Source: Streptomyces sp. NRRL S-1022 (GTDB taxonomy: Bacteria; Actinomycetota; Actinomycetes; Streptomycetales; Streptomycetaceae). Taken from it: a stretch of DNA of 64,000 bases. Numbering within the stretch: the stretch's first letter is position 1; every line of letters begins with the position of its first letter. The notes below the pieces were generated by a model. The model did no database searches, had not been told where the DNA came from, and saw only the letters and a program-made list of their open reading frames with translations. Position numbers and translations under genes: made by a program. Of the stretch, positions 17,325-26,424 are shown in pieces. The DNA lies in assembly GCF_000720135.1 (NCBI RefSeq), contig NZ_JOIU01000004.1:1-64000 (forward strand), written 5' to 3'.

Positions 17325-17774
17325 TCAGCGTCCACCGCGGCGCAGGGTCCCCCACTCCCGCTCCTGCCGTGCCACCTCGTCCCGGGCCGCGTCGATCACC
17401 TCGTCGGCGATCCAGCACAGCGGCTCGACGTCGGCCACGAGCGGCTCGTTGTCGGGGCCCCGGCCCGTCTCCCGGCCCGTCAGGACCCAGGGACGGACGC
17501 CGGGGCCCTTGTCGTGCGGCAGGTGCGCGTAGTCGTACAGGCGGCGGGCCACCCACAGCTCGACCGACCGGTCCTGCCACCACTCCTCCACGTCGAGCGG
17601 GTTGGCGGACAGTCCGGGCATCGGGACACCGGTCAGTTCGTCGATGCTGGAGACCCTGTCCAGGTCGACGCCCGGCCCCTTGGACCAGCGCACGTACAGG
17701 CTCGGCCGCCGTTCCAGCAGGTGGGCCACCTCGGAGAGCGTGGCCAGAACCGGCAGATTCTCCGGTGCGCTCAT
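17325..17774 (-). CDS. DUF6098 family protein
   Basis: 149 residues, soluble, no signal or membrane helix. It starts MSAPENLPVLATLSEVAHLL and has a tryptophan-rich core (LYVRWSKGPGVDLD, DVEEWWQDRSVELWVARRLY) that fits the DUF6098 family of Streptomyces, of unknown role. GGGAGG lies 7 bases upstream of the ATG at 17774. It converges on the WhiB-like gene and is followed upstream by the two-component system on the same strand, 86 bases away. Confidence 0.8.
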   Translation of the reverse strand: MSAPENLPVLATLSEVAHLLERRPSLYVRWSKGPGVDLDRVSSIDELTGVPMPGLSANPLDVEEWWQDRSVELWVARRLYDYAHLPHDKGPGVRPWVLTGRETGRGPDNEPLVADVEPLCWIADEVIDAARDEVARQEREWGTLRRGGR

Positions 17775-17860
17775 GACATGACCTCCCTGTGCTGCGTGGT
17801 GCGCGACCGGAGTACCCCCGGCCTGCGCCGGAAACCGGATCAGGATCACGGGCCGCGCGC

Positions 17861-19783
17861 TCAGGACTCGTCGCCGGGCGGCGGACCGGCCGGCAGGCGC
17901 AGGGTGAACACCGCGCCCTCCCCCGGCTCGCTCGCCACCTCCGCCGTACCGCCGTGGGCGGCGACCAGGTGCCGGACGATCGGCAGGCCCAGCCCGCTGC
18001 CGCCGGTACGGCGGCTGCGGGACTTCTCCGCGCGCCAGAACCGCTCGAACACGTGCGGCAGGTCCTCGGGCGCGATGCCCGCGCCGGTGTCGGTGACGGC
18101 GAGCACGACGTCGGCGCCGTCCCGGCGGCCCGCGAGCGTGACGGTGCCGCCGGCGGGGGTGTGCCGCAGCGCGTTGGAGACCAGGTTCCCGAGGGCCTGC
18201 CGCATCCGCACCGGGTCGGCGTCCAGCCAGGCGGCGCCGTCGGTCCTGGTGCGCAGGGTGACCCCGGCCGCGTCGGCGGCGACCCGGTGGGCGGCGGCGG
18301 CCTGTTCGAGCAGGTCACCGGCGCGCAGCGGTTCGCGGTGCAGCCGCAGGGTGCCGGCGTCGGCCGCGGCGAGGTCCTGCAGGTCGTCGATGATCCGCTG
18401 GAGGACCAGGGCCTCCTCGTGCAGCGAGTCCAGCAGGGCCGGATCGGGGTCGACGACACCGTCCCGGACCACCTCCAGCCAGCCCCGGATGTTGGTGAGC
18501 GGGCTGCGCAGCTCGTGCGCGATGTCGCTGACCATGGCCTTGCGCTGCGCCTCCAGGCGTTCGCGCCGCTCGGTCAGGCCGTTGAACGCCTCCGCGAGGA
18601 TGCCCGTCTCGTCGCGGGTGGTCACCGGCACCCGCACATGCAGTTCGGGCGGCTGCTGCGCGGCCAGGGTGAGCGCCCGCAGGGGCCGCACCAGCCGGAC
18701 GGCGACCACGGCGGTCACGGCGACGGTGACGGCGAGGACCAGACCGGCCACGCCGACCACCTTGGCCTTGTTGGCCGGTGACATGTCGAAGCGGGCCGGG
18801 TTCTGGTCGCCGATGCCGAGGAACAGCTCCGCCACCGGGGCGACATACGGTTCCAGCTGGGTGCGGCGGGCGGTGGTCAGGCACCGCTGGGCCGCCCGCG
18901 CGGTCTCGCCGGTGCCGAGCCTGGCGGACTTGGCGACCAGGTAGCCGCCGCCGAGGGGGTCCTTGCCGCCGGGGTCGAAGGTGAGGAACAGCCGCCCGCC
19001 GAGGTCCACTCCGGCCCGGTGCAGACAGGGCCGGGCCAGGCCGGACAGCGCGGTCAGGGCCTTCCGCTCGGTCGGGGTGGGCGTGTTGAGCCGTCCGTCC
19101 TCGCACACCGTGGCGCCGTACTCGGCGGGGTCGACCGCGTCCGCGGGGCTGACCACCGGCCGGCCGCTCGCGGTGCGGACGACGGTGACCTGGAGGCCGT
19201 GGCGCTCGTAGCACCGCTTGCGTTTCGCGGCCAGCGCGTCCAGCAGGGCGCGGTCCTTCGCCGCGAGCCGGTACGGGCCCACCACGCGCGGATCGATGCC
19301 GCTCAGCTGGGCGCCGGACTCGGTGTAGGTGTCGGTGCGCAGCGGGTCGACGGTGGCGGCGGGCCGGGGCGGCAGCGGGGTGCCGCGCGGCGCGGAGTCG
19401 GCGACCAGGGTGCGGTCGGGGGTGGTGAGGGCGATCCGGCGGCCGGTGCGGGCGGCCAGCTCCCGCAGGGCGGCCCGGACCTCCTTCCAGTCGGCGTGGG
19501 TGGCGGCGTAGCCGCTGAGCCGGGCGAGGATGCGGTTGTCGGCTGCGAGGTCCTGGCCCTGTTCCTCCTTCAGGGCGCTGGTGGTGGTGGTCACCGCGAG
19601 CCAGGCCGTCGCGGCCACCGAGCAGACGGCGATCAGCGCGGAGACGAACAGCAGCCGGACGACCAGCCGTTTGCGCCACGGGATCCGCCGCCTGCCGTTC
19701 GCCCGCCGCCCGGCCGCGGGCCGGCGCCGCCCGGCCGCTTCCCCGTCCTCCGCGAAGTCCGTGCCGGGGCGTTCGCGGTTCAC
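17861..19783 (-). CDS. Sensor histidine kinase
   Basis: 640 residues. A basic N-terminus precedes TM1 (LLFVSALIAVCSVAATAWLA, about 38-58); a sensor part of about 250 residues with several cysteines lies outside; TM2 (VVGVAGLVLAVTVAVTAVVA) is followed by a HAMP linker. HisKA has the phospho-acceptor in SDIAHELRSPLTNIRGWLEV, and HATPase_c has the N-box GNLVSNALRHTP, DTGAGIAPEDLPHVFERFWR and GGSGLGLPIV. The GTG start overlaps the regulator's stop as GTGA, so the pair is translationally coupled. The ligand sensed is unknown. Confidence 0.92.
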   Translation of the reverse strand: MNRERPGTDFAEDGEAAGRRRPAAGRRANGRRRIPWRKRLVVRLLFVSALIAVCSVAATAWLAVTTTTSALKEEQGQDLAADNRILARLSGYAATHADWKEVRAALRELAARTGRRIALTTPDRTLVADSAPRGTPLPPRPAATVDPLRTDTYTESGAQLSGIDPRVVGPYRLAAKDRALLDALAAKRKRCYERHGLQVTVVRTASGRPVVSPADAVDPAEYGATVCEDGRLNTPTPTERKALTALSGLARPCLHRAGVDLGGRLFLTFDPGGKDPLGGGYLVAKSARLGTGETARAAQRCLTTARRTQLEPYVAPVAELFLGIGDQNPARFDMSPANKAKVVGVAGLVLAVTVAVTAVVAVRLVRPLRALTLAAQQPPELHVRVPVTTRDETGILAEAFNGLTERRERLEAQRKAMVSDIAHELRSPLTNIRGWLEVVRDGVVDPDPALLDSLHEEALVLQRIIDDLQDLAAADAGTLRLHREPLRAGDLLEQAAAAHRVAADAAGVTLRTRTDGAAWLDADPVRMRQALGNLVSNALRHTPAGGTVTLAGRRDGADVVLAVTDTGAGIAPEDLPHVFERFWRAEKSRSRRTGGSGLGLPIVRHLVAAHGGTAEVASEPGEGAVFTLRLPAGPPPGDES

Positions 19784-20487
19784 GGGCGGCTGCCGGTCAG
19801 CTTGTAGCCGACGCCGAACACGGTCAGCAGGCGGACCGGGCGCCGCGGGTCGGGCTCGATCTTGCGGCGCAGGTTCATGATGTGCACGTCGACGGCCCGT
19901 TCGGTGGAGGCCCGGTCGAAGCCGCGGGTGCACTGCAGCAGCTGGCGCCGGGTGAACACCCGCTCCGGTTCGCCCGCCATGGCCAGCAGGATCTGGAACT
20001 CGGCCGGCGTGCACTCCACCGGTGCCCCGTCGCAGCGCACCTCGTGCCGTACCGGGTCCACGCTGATCCCCGCGGCCCGTACGGCCGGATCCTCGCCCCG
20101 GGCGCCGACGCCCCGGCCGCTGCGCCTGAGGACCGTACGGATACGGGCCATCAGTTCGCGCGGGCTGTAGGGCTTGGTCAGGTAGTCGTCGGCGCCGACG
20201 TCGAGGCCGAGCAGCAGGTCGTCCTCGGCGGAGCGGGCGGTCAGCATGACCACCGGGATGTCCGGCTGCTGCGCGCCGCGGCGCAGCGCCCGGCACACGC
20301 CGAAGCCGTCGAGGACGGGGAGCATCAGGTCCAGGACGACGAGGTCGGGCCGCAGCCGGCGGGCGGCGTCCAGCGCCGCCGCTCCGTCGTGGACCACCGT
20401 GGCGGTGTGGCCTTCGGCCAGCAGCGAGCGGCGGATCAGTTCGGCCTGCTTCTCGTCGTCCTCGGCGACCAGTACATGTGCGCACAC
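19780..20487 (-). CDS. OmpR/PhoB-type response regulator
   Basis: 235 residues. The receiver has the acidic pair AEDDE (about 8-12), phospho-acceptor Asp in LVVLDLMLPVLDGFG (about 52), the Thr in VVMLTARS and Lys in DDYLTKPYSPREL (about 103). The winged-helix effector ends with TRGFDRASTERAVDVHIMNL and VRLLTVFGVGYKL. The GTG at 20487 opens VCAHVLVAEDD; no ATG is available nearby and the ribosome site (AGGATC) is weak. It is the first gene of the pair with the overlapping kinase. Confidence 0.92.
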   Translation of the reverse strand: MCAHVLVAEDDEKQAELIRRSLLAEGHTATVVHDGAAALDAARRLRPDLVVLDLMLPVLDGFGVCRALRRGAQQPDIPVVMLTARSAEDDLLLGLDVGADDYLTKPYSPRELMARIRTVLRRSGRGVGARGEDPAVRAAGISVDPVRHEVRCDGAPVECTPAEFQILLAMAGEPERVFTRRQLLQCTRGFDRASTERAVDVHIMNLRRKIEPDPRRPVRLLTVFGVGYKLTGSRP

Positions 20488-20507
20488 GAGTTCGGATCCT
20501 AGGCGGC

Positions 20508-21242
20508 TCAGTGCGCGAGCCAGTCGGCGTCGCCCATGACGACGACCGGGTGCCGGCCGGGGTCGAGGGTGCGCAGCAGCTCCTTCATGTGCGCCTTGGC
20601 GACGCTGACGCAGCCGTGGGTGGGTCCGCCGTGGTCGACGTGCAGCCACACTCCCCCGCCGCGTTCCGCGCCGAGGGGGCGGGTCCAGTCCAGGGGCGAG
20701 GTGCCGGGCCTGCGGTTGTAGTCGATGGCGATGACGTAGTCGAAGGAGCCTTCCAGCGGCTCGCCCTCGAAGCCGGTGCCGGGCGAGTGGAATCCGCCCG
20801 AGCGGTGGTACGGCAGCTTGCTGCCGGGGTCCGGGAGCAGGCCGCCGGCGTCGGACAGGGTGTAGACGCCGAGCGGGGAGCGCAGGTCGCCGGCCAGGTG
20901 GCGGGCGCTCCAGCCGTGCAGCGCGTTGTGCGCGGGCCAGGCGGGTCCGGCCCGCCAGCCGGTGTCGGTGCGCTGGTGCAGGACGACCGTGCAGAGCGGG
21001 GAGTTGCGGCCCCGGCCGGTGACGACGACGGCCTGTTCGCAGCGCCCGGGTATCGCCGCGGTCCGCTCGGGCCCGAGCCCGGGTATGCCCTTCGGCTCCG
21101 GCCGCGTGGACGTCCCGGGGGTGGGCGCCGGCGCCGGACCGCGGGCCGGCGTGTGGCGTTCGGTCGCCTCGGCTCCGCCGCCGCAGCCGGTGAGCAGCAG
21201 CGGGGAGGCGAGGAGGGCGACGGCGGTTCTGCGTTGGATCAT
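20508..21242 (-). CDS. L,D-transpeptidase (YkuD family) lipoprotein
   Basis: 244 residues. The N-terminus is a lipoprotein signal (RRTAVALLASPLLLTGCGGG, lipobox LTGC with the modified Cys at about 20), so the protein should be anchored outside the membrane. The catalytic YkuD motif is HVDHGGPTHGCVSV (about 200-213), with His and the nucleophilic Cys. It would form 3-3 or anchoring links in peptidoglycan. It lies just upstream of the two-component system on the same strand (20 bases), so it may be co-transcribed with it, and downstream of an M1 peptidase gene. Confidence 0.85.
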   Translation of the reverse strand: MIQRRTAVALLASPLLLTGCGGGAEATERHTPARGPAPAPTPGTSTRPEPKGIPGLGPERTAAIPGRCEQAVVVTGRGRNSPLCTVVLHQRTDTGWRAGPAWPAHNALHGWSARHLAGDLRSPLGVYTLSDAGGLLPDPGSKLPYHRSGGFHSPGTGFEGEPLEGSFDYVIAIDYNRRPGTSPLDWTRPLGAERGGGVWLHVDHGGPTHGCVSVAKAHMKELLRTLDPGRHPVVVMGDADWLAH

Positions 21243-21314
21243 GATCCGATCGTGGTGGACGGTTGTTTGGAACTGGTCAGTACCGGCGCCGTCCGGTGTC
21301 GAACCCGCCGGTGT

Positions 21315-22724
21315 TCAGGGCCTGTCCGGCTTGCCCGGCGTGTACAGCCAGGTGCGGAACAGCCCGTCCAGCTGCTTCCCCGAGGTCTTCTCGGCAAGCC
21401 TGCTGAACTGCGCCGTGGTTCCGTGTCCGCCGCGGTGCGCGGTGGCCCAGGCACGCAGGATCCGGAGGAAGTCGCGGTCCCCGACGGCCCGGCGCAGTTC
21501 GTGCAGGGCCATGGCGCCGCGGGCGTAGACGGGGGTGCCGAAGATGCGGGCGCCGTTGCCGGGGTCGCCGGGCGGGTAGGCCCACAGGCCGTCGCTCGCG
21601 GGCCGGGCGTAGAGGGCGTCGAAGGTCCGCTGGGCGCTGCGCCCGCCGTGCTGCTCGGTGTAGAGCCACTCGGCGTACGTGGCGAAGCCCTCGTTGAGCC
21701 AGATGTCCTTCCAGGCGGTGAGGGTGACGGAGTCACCGAACCACTGGTGGGCGCTCTCGTGGACCAGGGTGTCGAGGTCGGGCGCGCGGTCGTAGAGCGG
21801 CCGGGTCTGGGTCTCCAGGGCGTAGCCGACGTCCGGGGCGTGGTCGACGACCGCGCCGGCCGCCCGGAACGGGTACGGCCCGAACAGCCTGCTCTCCCAG
21901 GCGAGGACGGCGGGCAGCTGCTTCAGGACGGGCGCCGCGGCGCGCGCCTCGCGGGCGTCGACGGCGTTGTACACCTGGATGCCGTCGCGGGTGGTGTACC
22001 GCTCGACCCGGAACCGTCCGATGGTGGCGGTGGCCAGGTAGGCGGCCATGGGCTGGGTCTCGCGCCAGCGGAAGGTGGTCCTGCCGTGGGCGGTGCGCCG
22101 TCCGAGCAGGACGCCGTTGGCGACGGCGGTGCGGCCCTTCGGCACGGTGATGGTGAAGTCGTACGACGCCTTGTCCCTGGGGTGGCCGTTGACCGGGAAC
22201 CAGGTCATCGCGCCCTGCGGCTCGCCCGCGACGAACGCCCCGTCGTCGGTGGGGATCCAGCCGTCCGCCGATCCGTCCGGGTCGGTGACCGGTTTCGGGG
22301 TGCCGTGGTAGGCGACCGTGACACGGAACTCCCGGCCCGCGCGCAGGGCGTGGCGCGGGGTGACGACGAGCTCCTGGCCGTCGCGCCGGAAGGCCGCCGC
22401 GGTGCGGTCGACGGTGACGGCGGTGACCTTCAGGCCCTTGAGGTCGAGGTCGAACCGGGTGAGCTTCCGGGTGGCGCGGGCGGTGACGACCGCCGTGGCG
22501 TCCAGGCGCCGTGAGCCGGTGTCGTAACCGAGCGTCAGGTCGTAGTGGCGGACGTCGTACCCGCCGTTGCCGCTGAGCGGGAAGTACGGGTCGCCCGCGC
22601 CGGGGGCGCCGGTGGTGCCGGCCGCCGTGGGTCCGGTGGCCCCGAGGAGCGCCGCCACGGCGACGGGGACGGTGGCGAGAACGGCGGTACGGCGGCGGGC
22701 GGTCTGTCTGCGCGGTGGCGTCAC
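21315..22724 (-). CDS. Secreted M1-family zinc metallopeptidase
   Basis: 469 residues. The N-terminus carries a basic stretch and a hydrophobic signal (TARRRTAVLATVPVAVAALL) that suggests export. The zinc site is LVHESAHQWFGDS (HExxH) with the third ligand Glu in IWLNEGFATYAEWLY, and the exopeptidase-type substrate loop is GAMTWFPVNGHP. M1 enzymes usually cleave amino acids from peptide N-termini. It is shorter than the large PepN type (about 850 residues) and lacks the C-terminal helical domain, as is common for the Streptomyces secreted form. It starts with an ATG 163 bases from the divergent DUF488 gene. Confidence 0.9.
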   Translation of the reverse strand: MTPPRRQTARRRTAVLATVPVAVAALLGATGPTAAGTTGAPGAGDPYFPLSGNGGYDVRHYDLTLGYDTGSRRLDATAVVTARATRKLTRFDLDLKGLKVTAVTVDRTAAAFRRDGQELVVTPRHALRAGREFRVTVAYHGTPKPVTDPDGSADGWIPTDDGAFVAGEPQGAMTWFPVNGHPRDKASYDFTITVPKGRTAVANGVLLGRRTAHGRTTFRWRETQPMAAYLATATIGRFRVERYTTRDGIQVYNAVDAREARAAAPVLKQLPAVLAWESRLFGPYPFRAAGAVVDHAPDVGYALETQTRPLYDRAPDLDTLVHESAHQWFGDSVTLTAWKDIWLNEGFATYAEWLYTEQHGGRSAQRTFDALYARPASDGLWAYPPGDPGNGARIFGTPVYARGAMALHELRRAVGDRDFLRILRAWATAHRGGHGTTAQFSRLAEKTSGKQLDGLFRTWLYTPGKPDRP

Positions 22725-22887
22725 GTGCGCTCCTCGGGGCCGGTGATCGACTGGCCGTCAGACTAGGCGCCGGGTGCTCCCGGTTTCCCCCTTGTTCCGG
22801 TCAAGTCGTGCCGCGTCGCCGCCGGGTGGGCGGGGCCCGGCGCAGTACGCTCGCGGCACCGTCCGCAGACCCGAGAGGGGCCCGACC

Positions 22888-23235
22888 GTGAGCGTGCGCG
22901 TGCGCCGGATCTACGAACCGCCCGAGCCCGACGACGGCCTGCGCGTGCTGGTCGACCGGCTGTGGCCGCGCGGACTCGCCAAGGACGAGGCGCAGGTCGA
23001 CGAGTGGCCGAAAGAACTGACCCCGTCCACCGAACTGCGCGCGTGGTACCACGGCGGCGGCTCCTACGAGGAGTTCCGCAGCCGGTACGAGGAGGAACTC
23101 GGCGCCCCGCCGGCCGCCGAACTGCTGGACCGTCTCAGGAAGTCGGCCCGCAAGGGCACGGTGACCCTCCTCACGGCGTCCAGGAAGACCGGGGAGAGCC
23201 ACGCGCACGTCCTCGCGGAGCTGCTGGAGGGCTGA
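22888..23235 (+). CDS. DUF488 family protein
   Basis: 115 residues. Recognised by RIYEPPEPDDGLRVLVDRLW and PRGLAKDEAQVDEWPKEL in the first half and the end TVTLLTASRKTGESHAHVLAE, all typical for the short DUF488 (YeaO-like) proteins. Soluble; role unknown. The GTG at 22888 follows GAGAGGGG; the only earlier starts lack such a site. It ends 2 bases before the convergent flavoprotein gene. Confidence 0.85.
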   Translation: MSVRVRRIYEPPEPDDGLRVLVDRLWPRGLAKDEAQVDEWPKELTPSTELRAWYHGGGSYEEFRSRYEEELGAPPAAELLDRLRKSARKGTVTLLTASRKTGESHAHVLAELLEG

Positions 23236-23237
23236 GG

Positions 23238-24920
23238 TCAGCCGGTGTGCCGGGCCGCGTGCCGGCCCGCGGCCCGGCCGGAGAACAGGCAGCCGCCGAG
23301 GAAGGTGCCCTCCAGGGCGTTGTAGCCGTGCACCCCGCCGCCGCCGAACCCGGCCACCTCGCCGGCCGCGTACAGCCCCTCGATGGGGGTGCCGTCGGCA
23401 CCGAGCGCCCGGGAGTCCAGGTCGGTCTGGATGCCGCCGAGGGTCTTGCGGGTCAGCACGTGCATCCGGACCCCGATGAGCGGGCCCGCGGCCGGGTCGA
23501 GGAGGCGGTGCGGGGTGGCGACCCGGCCGAGCCGGTCGCCGATGTAGCGCCGGGCGTTGCGGATGCCCTGCACCTGGGCGTCCTTGCTGTAGGGGTTGGC
23601 GATCTGCAGGTCGCGGGCCTCGATCTGGCGGCGCACCGCGGCCGCGTCCAGCAGCGGCTCGCCGGTGAGGGCGTTCATCTTGTCGACCAGCTGCTCCAGG
23701 CTGCCCGCGGTGACGAAGTCGGCGCCCTTGTCGAGGAAGGCCTGGACGGGCGCGGGGGCGCCCTTGCCGAGGAGCCGGTCGCGCAGCACGGCCCCCCGGT
23801 CCTTGGCGGTGATGTCGGGGTTCTGCTCGGAGCCGGAGAGCGCGAACTCCTTCTCGATGATCTTCCGGGTGAGGATGAACCAGGAGTGGTCGTACCCGGC
23901 GATGTCCTCGGTGGTGCGCAGGTACCTGAGCGTGCCGAGGGTGTCGTACCCGGGCAGGCAGGGGTCGGGCAGCCGACGGCCGAGGGCGTCGAGCCAGACG
24001 GACGACGGGCCGGGCAGGATGCGGATGCCGTGGCCGGGCCATATCGGGTCCCAGTTCTGCAGACCCTCGGTGTAGTGCCACATGCGGTCGCGGTTCACGA
24101 GCCGGACGCCGGCATCGGCGCTGATGTCGAGCATGCGGCCGTCGACGTAGGCCGGGACGCCGGTGACCATCCGGGCGGGGGGCGTGCCGAGCCGCTCGGG
24201 CCAGTGGCGGCGGACGATGTCGTGGTCGGCGCCGATGCCGCCGGTGGTGACGACGACGGCCTGGGCGGCGAGTTCGAAGTCGCCGGCGCGGTCGCGGTGG
24301 GAGGCCGCACCGCGCGGGGAGTCGTCGGGGGCCAGGACGGTGCCGCGTACGCCGCGTGCCGTGCCGTCCTCGATGACCAGTTCGTCCACCCGGTGGCGGT
24401 GGTGGAAGGTGAGCAGGCCGTCCCGGGCGGCCTGCCGGGCGTGGCGCACGAAGGGCTCGACCACGCCGGTTCCGGTGCCCCAGGCGATGTGGAAGCGGGG
24501 CACGGAGTTGCCGTGCCCGTCGGCGCGCAGGTCGCCGCGCTCGGCCCAGCCGACGGTGGGCAGCAGTTCGATGCCGTGGCCCTGGAGCCAGGACCGCTTC
24601 TCGCCGGCCGCGAACTCGACGTAGGCGCGGGCCCAGCGCACCGCCCAGGAGTCCTCGTCGGCGAGCCTGTCGAACTGCGCGCTGCCCTGCCAGTCGTTCC
24701 AGGCGAGTTCGAGGGAGTCCTTGATGCCGAGCCGGCGCTGCTCGGGCGAGTCGACGAGGAAGAGCCCGCCGAAGGACCAGAACGCCTGGCCGCCGAGGTT
24801 GGCGGCGTTCTCCTGGTCGACCAGCGCGACCCGGCGGCCCCGGCTGGTGAGTTCGTGTGCCGCGACCAGGCCGGCGAGGCCCGCTCCGACGACGATGACG
24901 TCCGCGTCCTTGGCGGCCAT
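23238..24920 (-). CDS. FAD-binding dehydrogenase (fumarate reductase / ketosteroid-dehydrogenase-like flavoprotein)
   Basis: About 560 residues. FAD is bound by DVIVVGAGLAGLVAAHELTS at the start, and the C-terminal closing motif is GLYAAGEVAGFGGGGVHGYN followed by EGTFLGGCLFSGRAAG. This is the FAD_binding_2 family that includes 3-ketosteroid dehydrogenases and fumarate reductases; the substrate cannot be read from sequence. The ATG at 24920 is 11 bases after GGAAGG. Another ATG at 24950 would overlap the upstream TetR gene's stop (ATGA) but has a poorer site. Sits right behind the TetR gene and is probably its target. Confidence 0.85.
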   Translation of the reverse strand: MAAKDADVIVVGAGLAGLVAAHELTSRGRRVALVDQENAANLGGQAFWSFGGLFLVDSPEQRRLGIKDSLELAWNDWQGSAQFDRLADEDSWAVRWARAYVEFAAGEKRSWLQGHGIELLPTVGWAERGDLRADGHGNSVPRFHIAWGTGTGVVEPFVRHARQAARDGLLTFHHRHRVDELVIEDGTARGVRGTVLAPDDSPRGAASHRDRAGDFELAAQAVVVTTGGIGADHDIVRRHWPERLGTPPARMVTGVPAYVDGRMLDISADAGVRLVNRDRMWHYTEGLQNWDPIWPGHGIRILPGPSSVWLDALGRRLPDPCLPGYDTLGTLRYLRTTEDIAGYDHSWFILTRKIIEKEFALSGSEQNPDITAKDRGAVLRDRLLGKGAPAPVQAFLDKGADFVTAGSLEQLVDKMNALTGEPLLDAAAVRRQIEARDLQIANPYSKDAQVQGIRNARRYIGDRLGRVATPHRLLDPAAGPLIGVRMHVLTRKTLGGIQTDLDSRALGADGTPIEGLYAAGEVAGFGGGGVHGYNALEGTFLGGCLFSGRAAGRHAARHTG

Positions 24921-24946
24921 GGCGTCCGTGTCCTTCCGTGTTCGAG

Positions 24947-25567
24947 TCATGCGGGGGTGGCGCCGCTCTCGGTCAGCAGCGCGGTGAGCAGGTGCCGCAG
25001 CCAGCCGCGGGCCGCGTCGACGTCCCGGTCCAGCAGCAGCTGGGTGGTCACGCCGTCGTAGGCCGCGACCACCGCGCGGGCGGCGCCGTCGGCGTCGCCG
25101 AGCACGGCGGGCAGTTCGGTGTGGCCGCGGGCCCGCGCGAGCCGGTCGGCGACGGCCCGCCGGAGCCGGGCGCGGTGGTCGAGGAGGGCCCGGGCGACGG
25201 CCGGGTCACGGGCGGCGTGCACCAGGAAGTCGGTCTTGACCAGCAGCCAGTCGACGTCGAGCAGCAGCACCTCGGTGACCCGGTCCACGGAGGCGGGCAC
25301 GTCCAGGTCCGGCCCGTCCTGGGCGAGCGCGTCGGCCACCTGGGCGGCGATGAGGTCGGCGCGGTCCTGGTACAGGGCGAAGAACAGCTCGTCCAGGGTG
25401 GCGAAGTTCGAGTAGAAGGCGCCCCGGCTGAACCCGGCGGCCTCGCAGACCTCCTCGATGGAGACCCGTCCGAAGCCCTTGGCCGCGAAGACGGCGAACG
25501 CGGCGTCGAGCAGCCTGGCCCGGGTGCGGGCCCGGCGCCGGGTGACGCGTTTCGGTGTGTCGTCCAT
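24947..25567 (-). CDS. TetR/AcrR-family regulator
   Basis: 206 residues. The N-terminal helix-turn-helix is typical (RARLLDAAFAVFAAKGFGRV then SIEEVCEAAGFSRGAFYSNF, about 17-56); the rest is a ligand-binding helical domain. It begins with a very basic MDDTPKRVTRRRARTR. It is the first gene of a two-gene unit with the flavoprotein dehydrogenase. Upstream, 25611-25640 contains GGATACG-N-ATGTATCCGATACGGCGATGTATCG, i.e. repeated GTATCC/GTATC half-sites that may be its operator. Confidence 0.9.
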   Translation of the reverse strand: MDDTPKRVTRRRARTRARLLDAAFAVFAAKGFGRVSIEEVCEAAGFSRGAFYSNFATLDELFFALYQDRADLIAAQVADALAQDGPDLDVPASVDRVTEVLLLDVDWLLVKTDFLVHAARDPAVARALLDHRARLRRAVADRLARARGHTELPAVLGDADGAARAVVAAYDGVTTQLLLDRDVDAARGWLRHLLTALLTESGATPA

Positions 25568-25611
25568 CGGTGTGCCGTTCCTCGCGTCCGGTCCCGCCGG
25601 TCCCCCGGTTG

Positions 25612-25644
25612 GATACGCGAATGTATCCGATACGGCGATGTATC
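25612..25644. promoter_or_regulatory. Candidate TetR operator/promoter, repeated GTATC half-sites
   Basis: GGATACGCGAATGTATCC (25612-25629) is an inverted repeat with GGATAC and GTATCC arms, followed directly by GATACGGCGATGTATC (GATAC and GTATC arms). Two adjacent near-palindromes in the gap before the TetR gene fit an autoregulatory operator. Confidence 0.5.
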
Positions 25645-25713
25645 GAAAGGGATGTGACCTCGCCCCCTTGATCGCATGGGAACGTACTTTCGATTAAGGG
25701 GTACGCTGGCCTC

Positions 25714-26343
25714 ATGGCCACGCACCTCCAGGGCTCCCTGTTCGACCAGACCGACGAGCTGCGGCTCGGCCCGCTCGACGGGCTGCGCCGGACCGTGCTC
25801 GGCGCCGGTGCCTGGATCGACGTCCTGCCCGGCTGGCTGAGCGGGGCCGACACGCTGTTCGGACGACTGGCGGCGGACGTGCCGTGGCGGGCGGAGCAGC
25901 GCAGGATGTACGACAACGTGGTGGCCGTACCCCGCCTGCTGGCCTTCTACGGCGCCGGGGACCCGCTCCCCCACCCGGTCCTGGACGAGGCCCGCGCCGC
26001 CCTGTCCCGGCACTACGCCGAGGAGCTGGGCGAGCCGTTCACCACCGCCGGACTCTGCTTCTACCGCGACGGCCGGGACAGCGTGGCCTGGCACGGGGAC
26101 CGGATCGGGCGCAGTGCCCGCGAGGACACCATGGTCGCGATCCTCTCCGTCGGCGCCCCCCGCGACCTGCTGCTGCGCCCGGCCGGCGGAGGCGGCGGCA
26201 CGCTGCGCCGGCCCCTCGGCCACGGCGACCTCATCGTGATGGGCGGTTCCTGCCAGCGCACCTGGGAGCACTGCGTCCCCAAGACCAGCCGGGCCGCCGG
26301 CCCGCGCATCAGCGTCCAGTTCCGGCCGTACGGCGTGCACTGA
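25714..26343 (+). CDS. alkB: AlkB-type alpha-ketoglutarate-dependent dioxygenase
   Basis: 209 residues. AlkB enzymes remove alkyl groups from damaged bases by Fe(II)/2-oxoglutarate oxidation. The iron ligands are in SVAWHGDRIGR (HxD, about 128-130) and the distal His in RTWEHCVPK (about 186); the 2-oxoglutarate arginines are in RISVQFRPYG near the end. The double-stranded beta-helix core includes MVAILSVGAPRDLLLRP. The ATG is chosen from start of homology; the spacer before it has a T-rich stretch (GTACTTTCGATTAAG). Single-gene unit. Confidence 0.9.
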   Translation: MATHLQGSLFDQTDELRLGPLDGLRRTVLGAGAWIDVLPGWLSGADTLFGRLAADVPWRAEQRRMYDNVVAVPRLLAFYGAGDPLPHPVLDEARAALSRHYAEELGEPFTTAGLCFYRDGRDSVAWHGDRIGRSAREDTMVAILSVGAPRDLLLRPAGGGGGTLRRPLGHGDLIVMGGSCQRTWEHCVPKTSRAAGPRISVQFRPYGVH

Positions 26344-26424
26344 GCGGGCGGGCCCTTGCACGGGGCCGGGACGGATCTGGTTGGCTGTCCCCCACGACCA
26401 GTCGGACACGGGCTCGGAGAGAAC

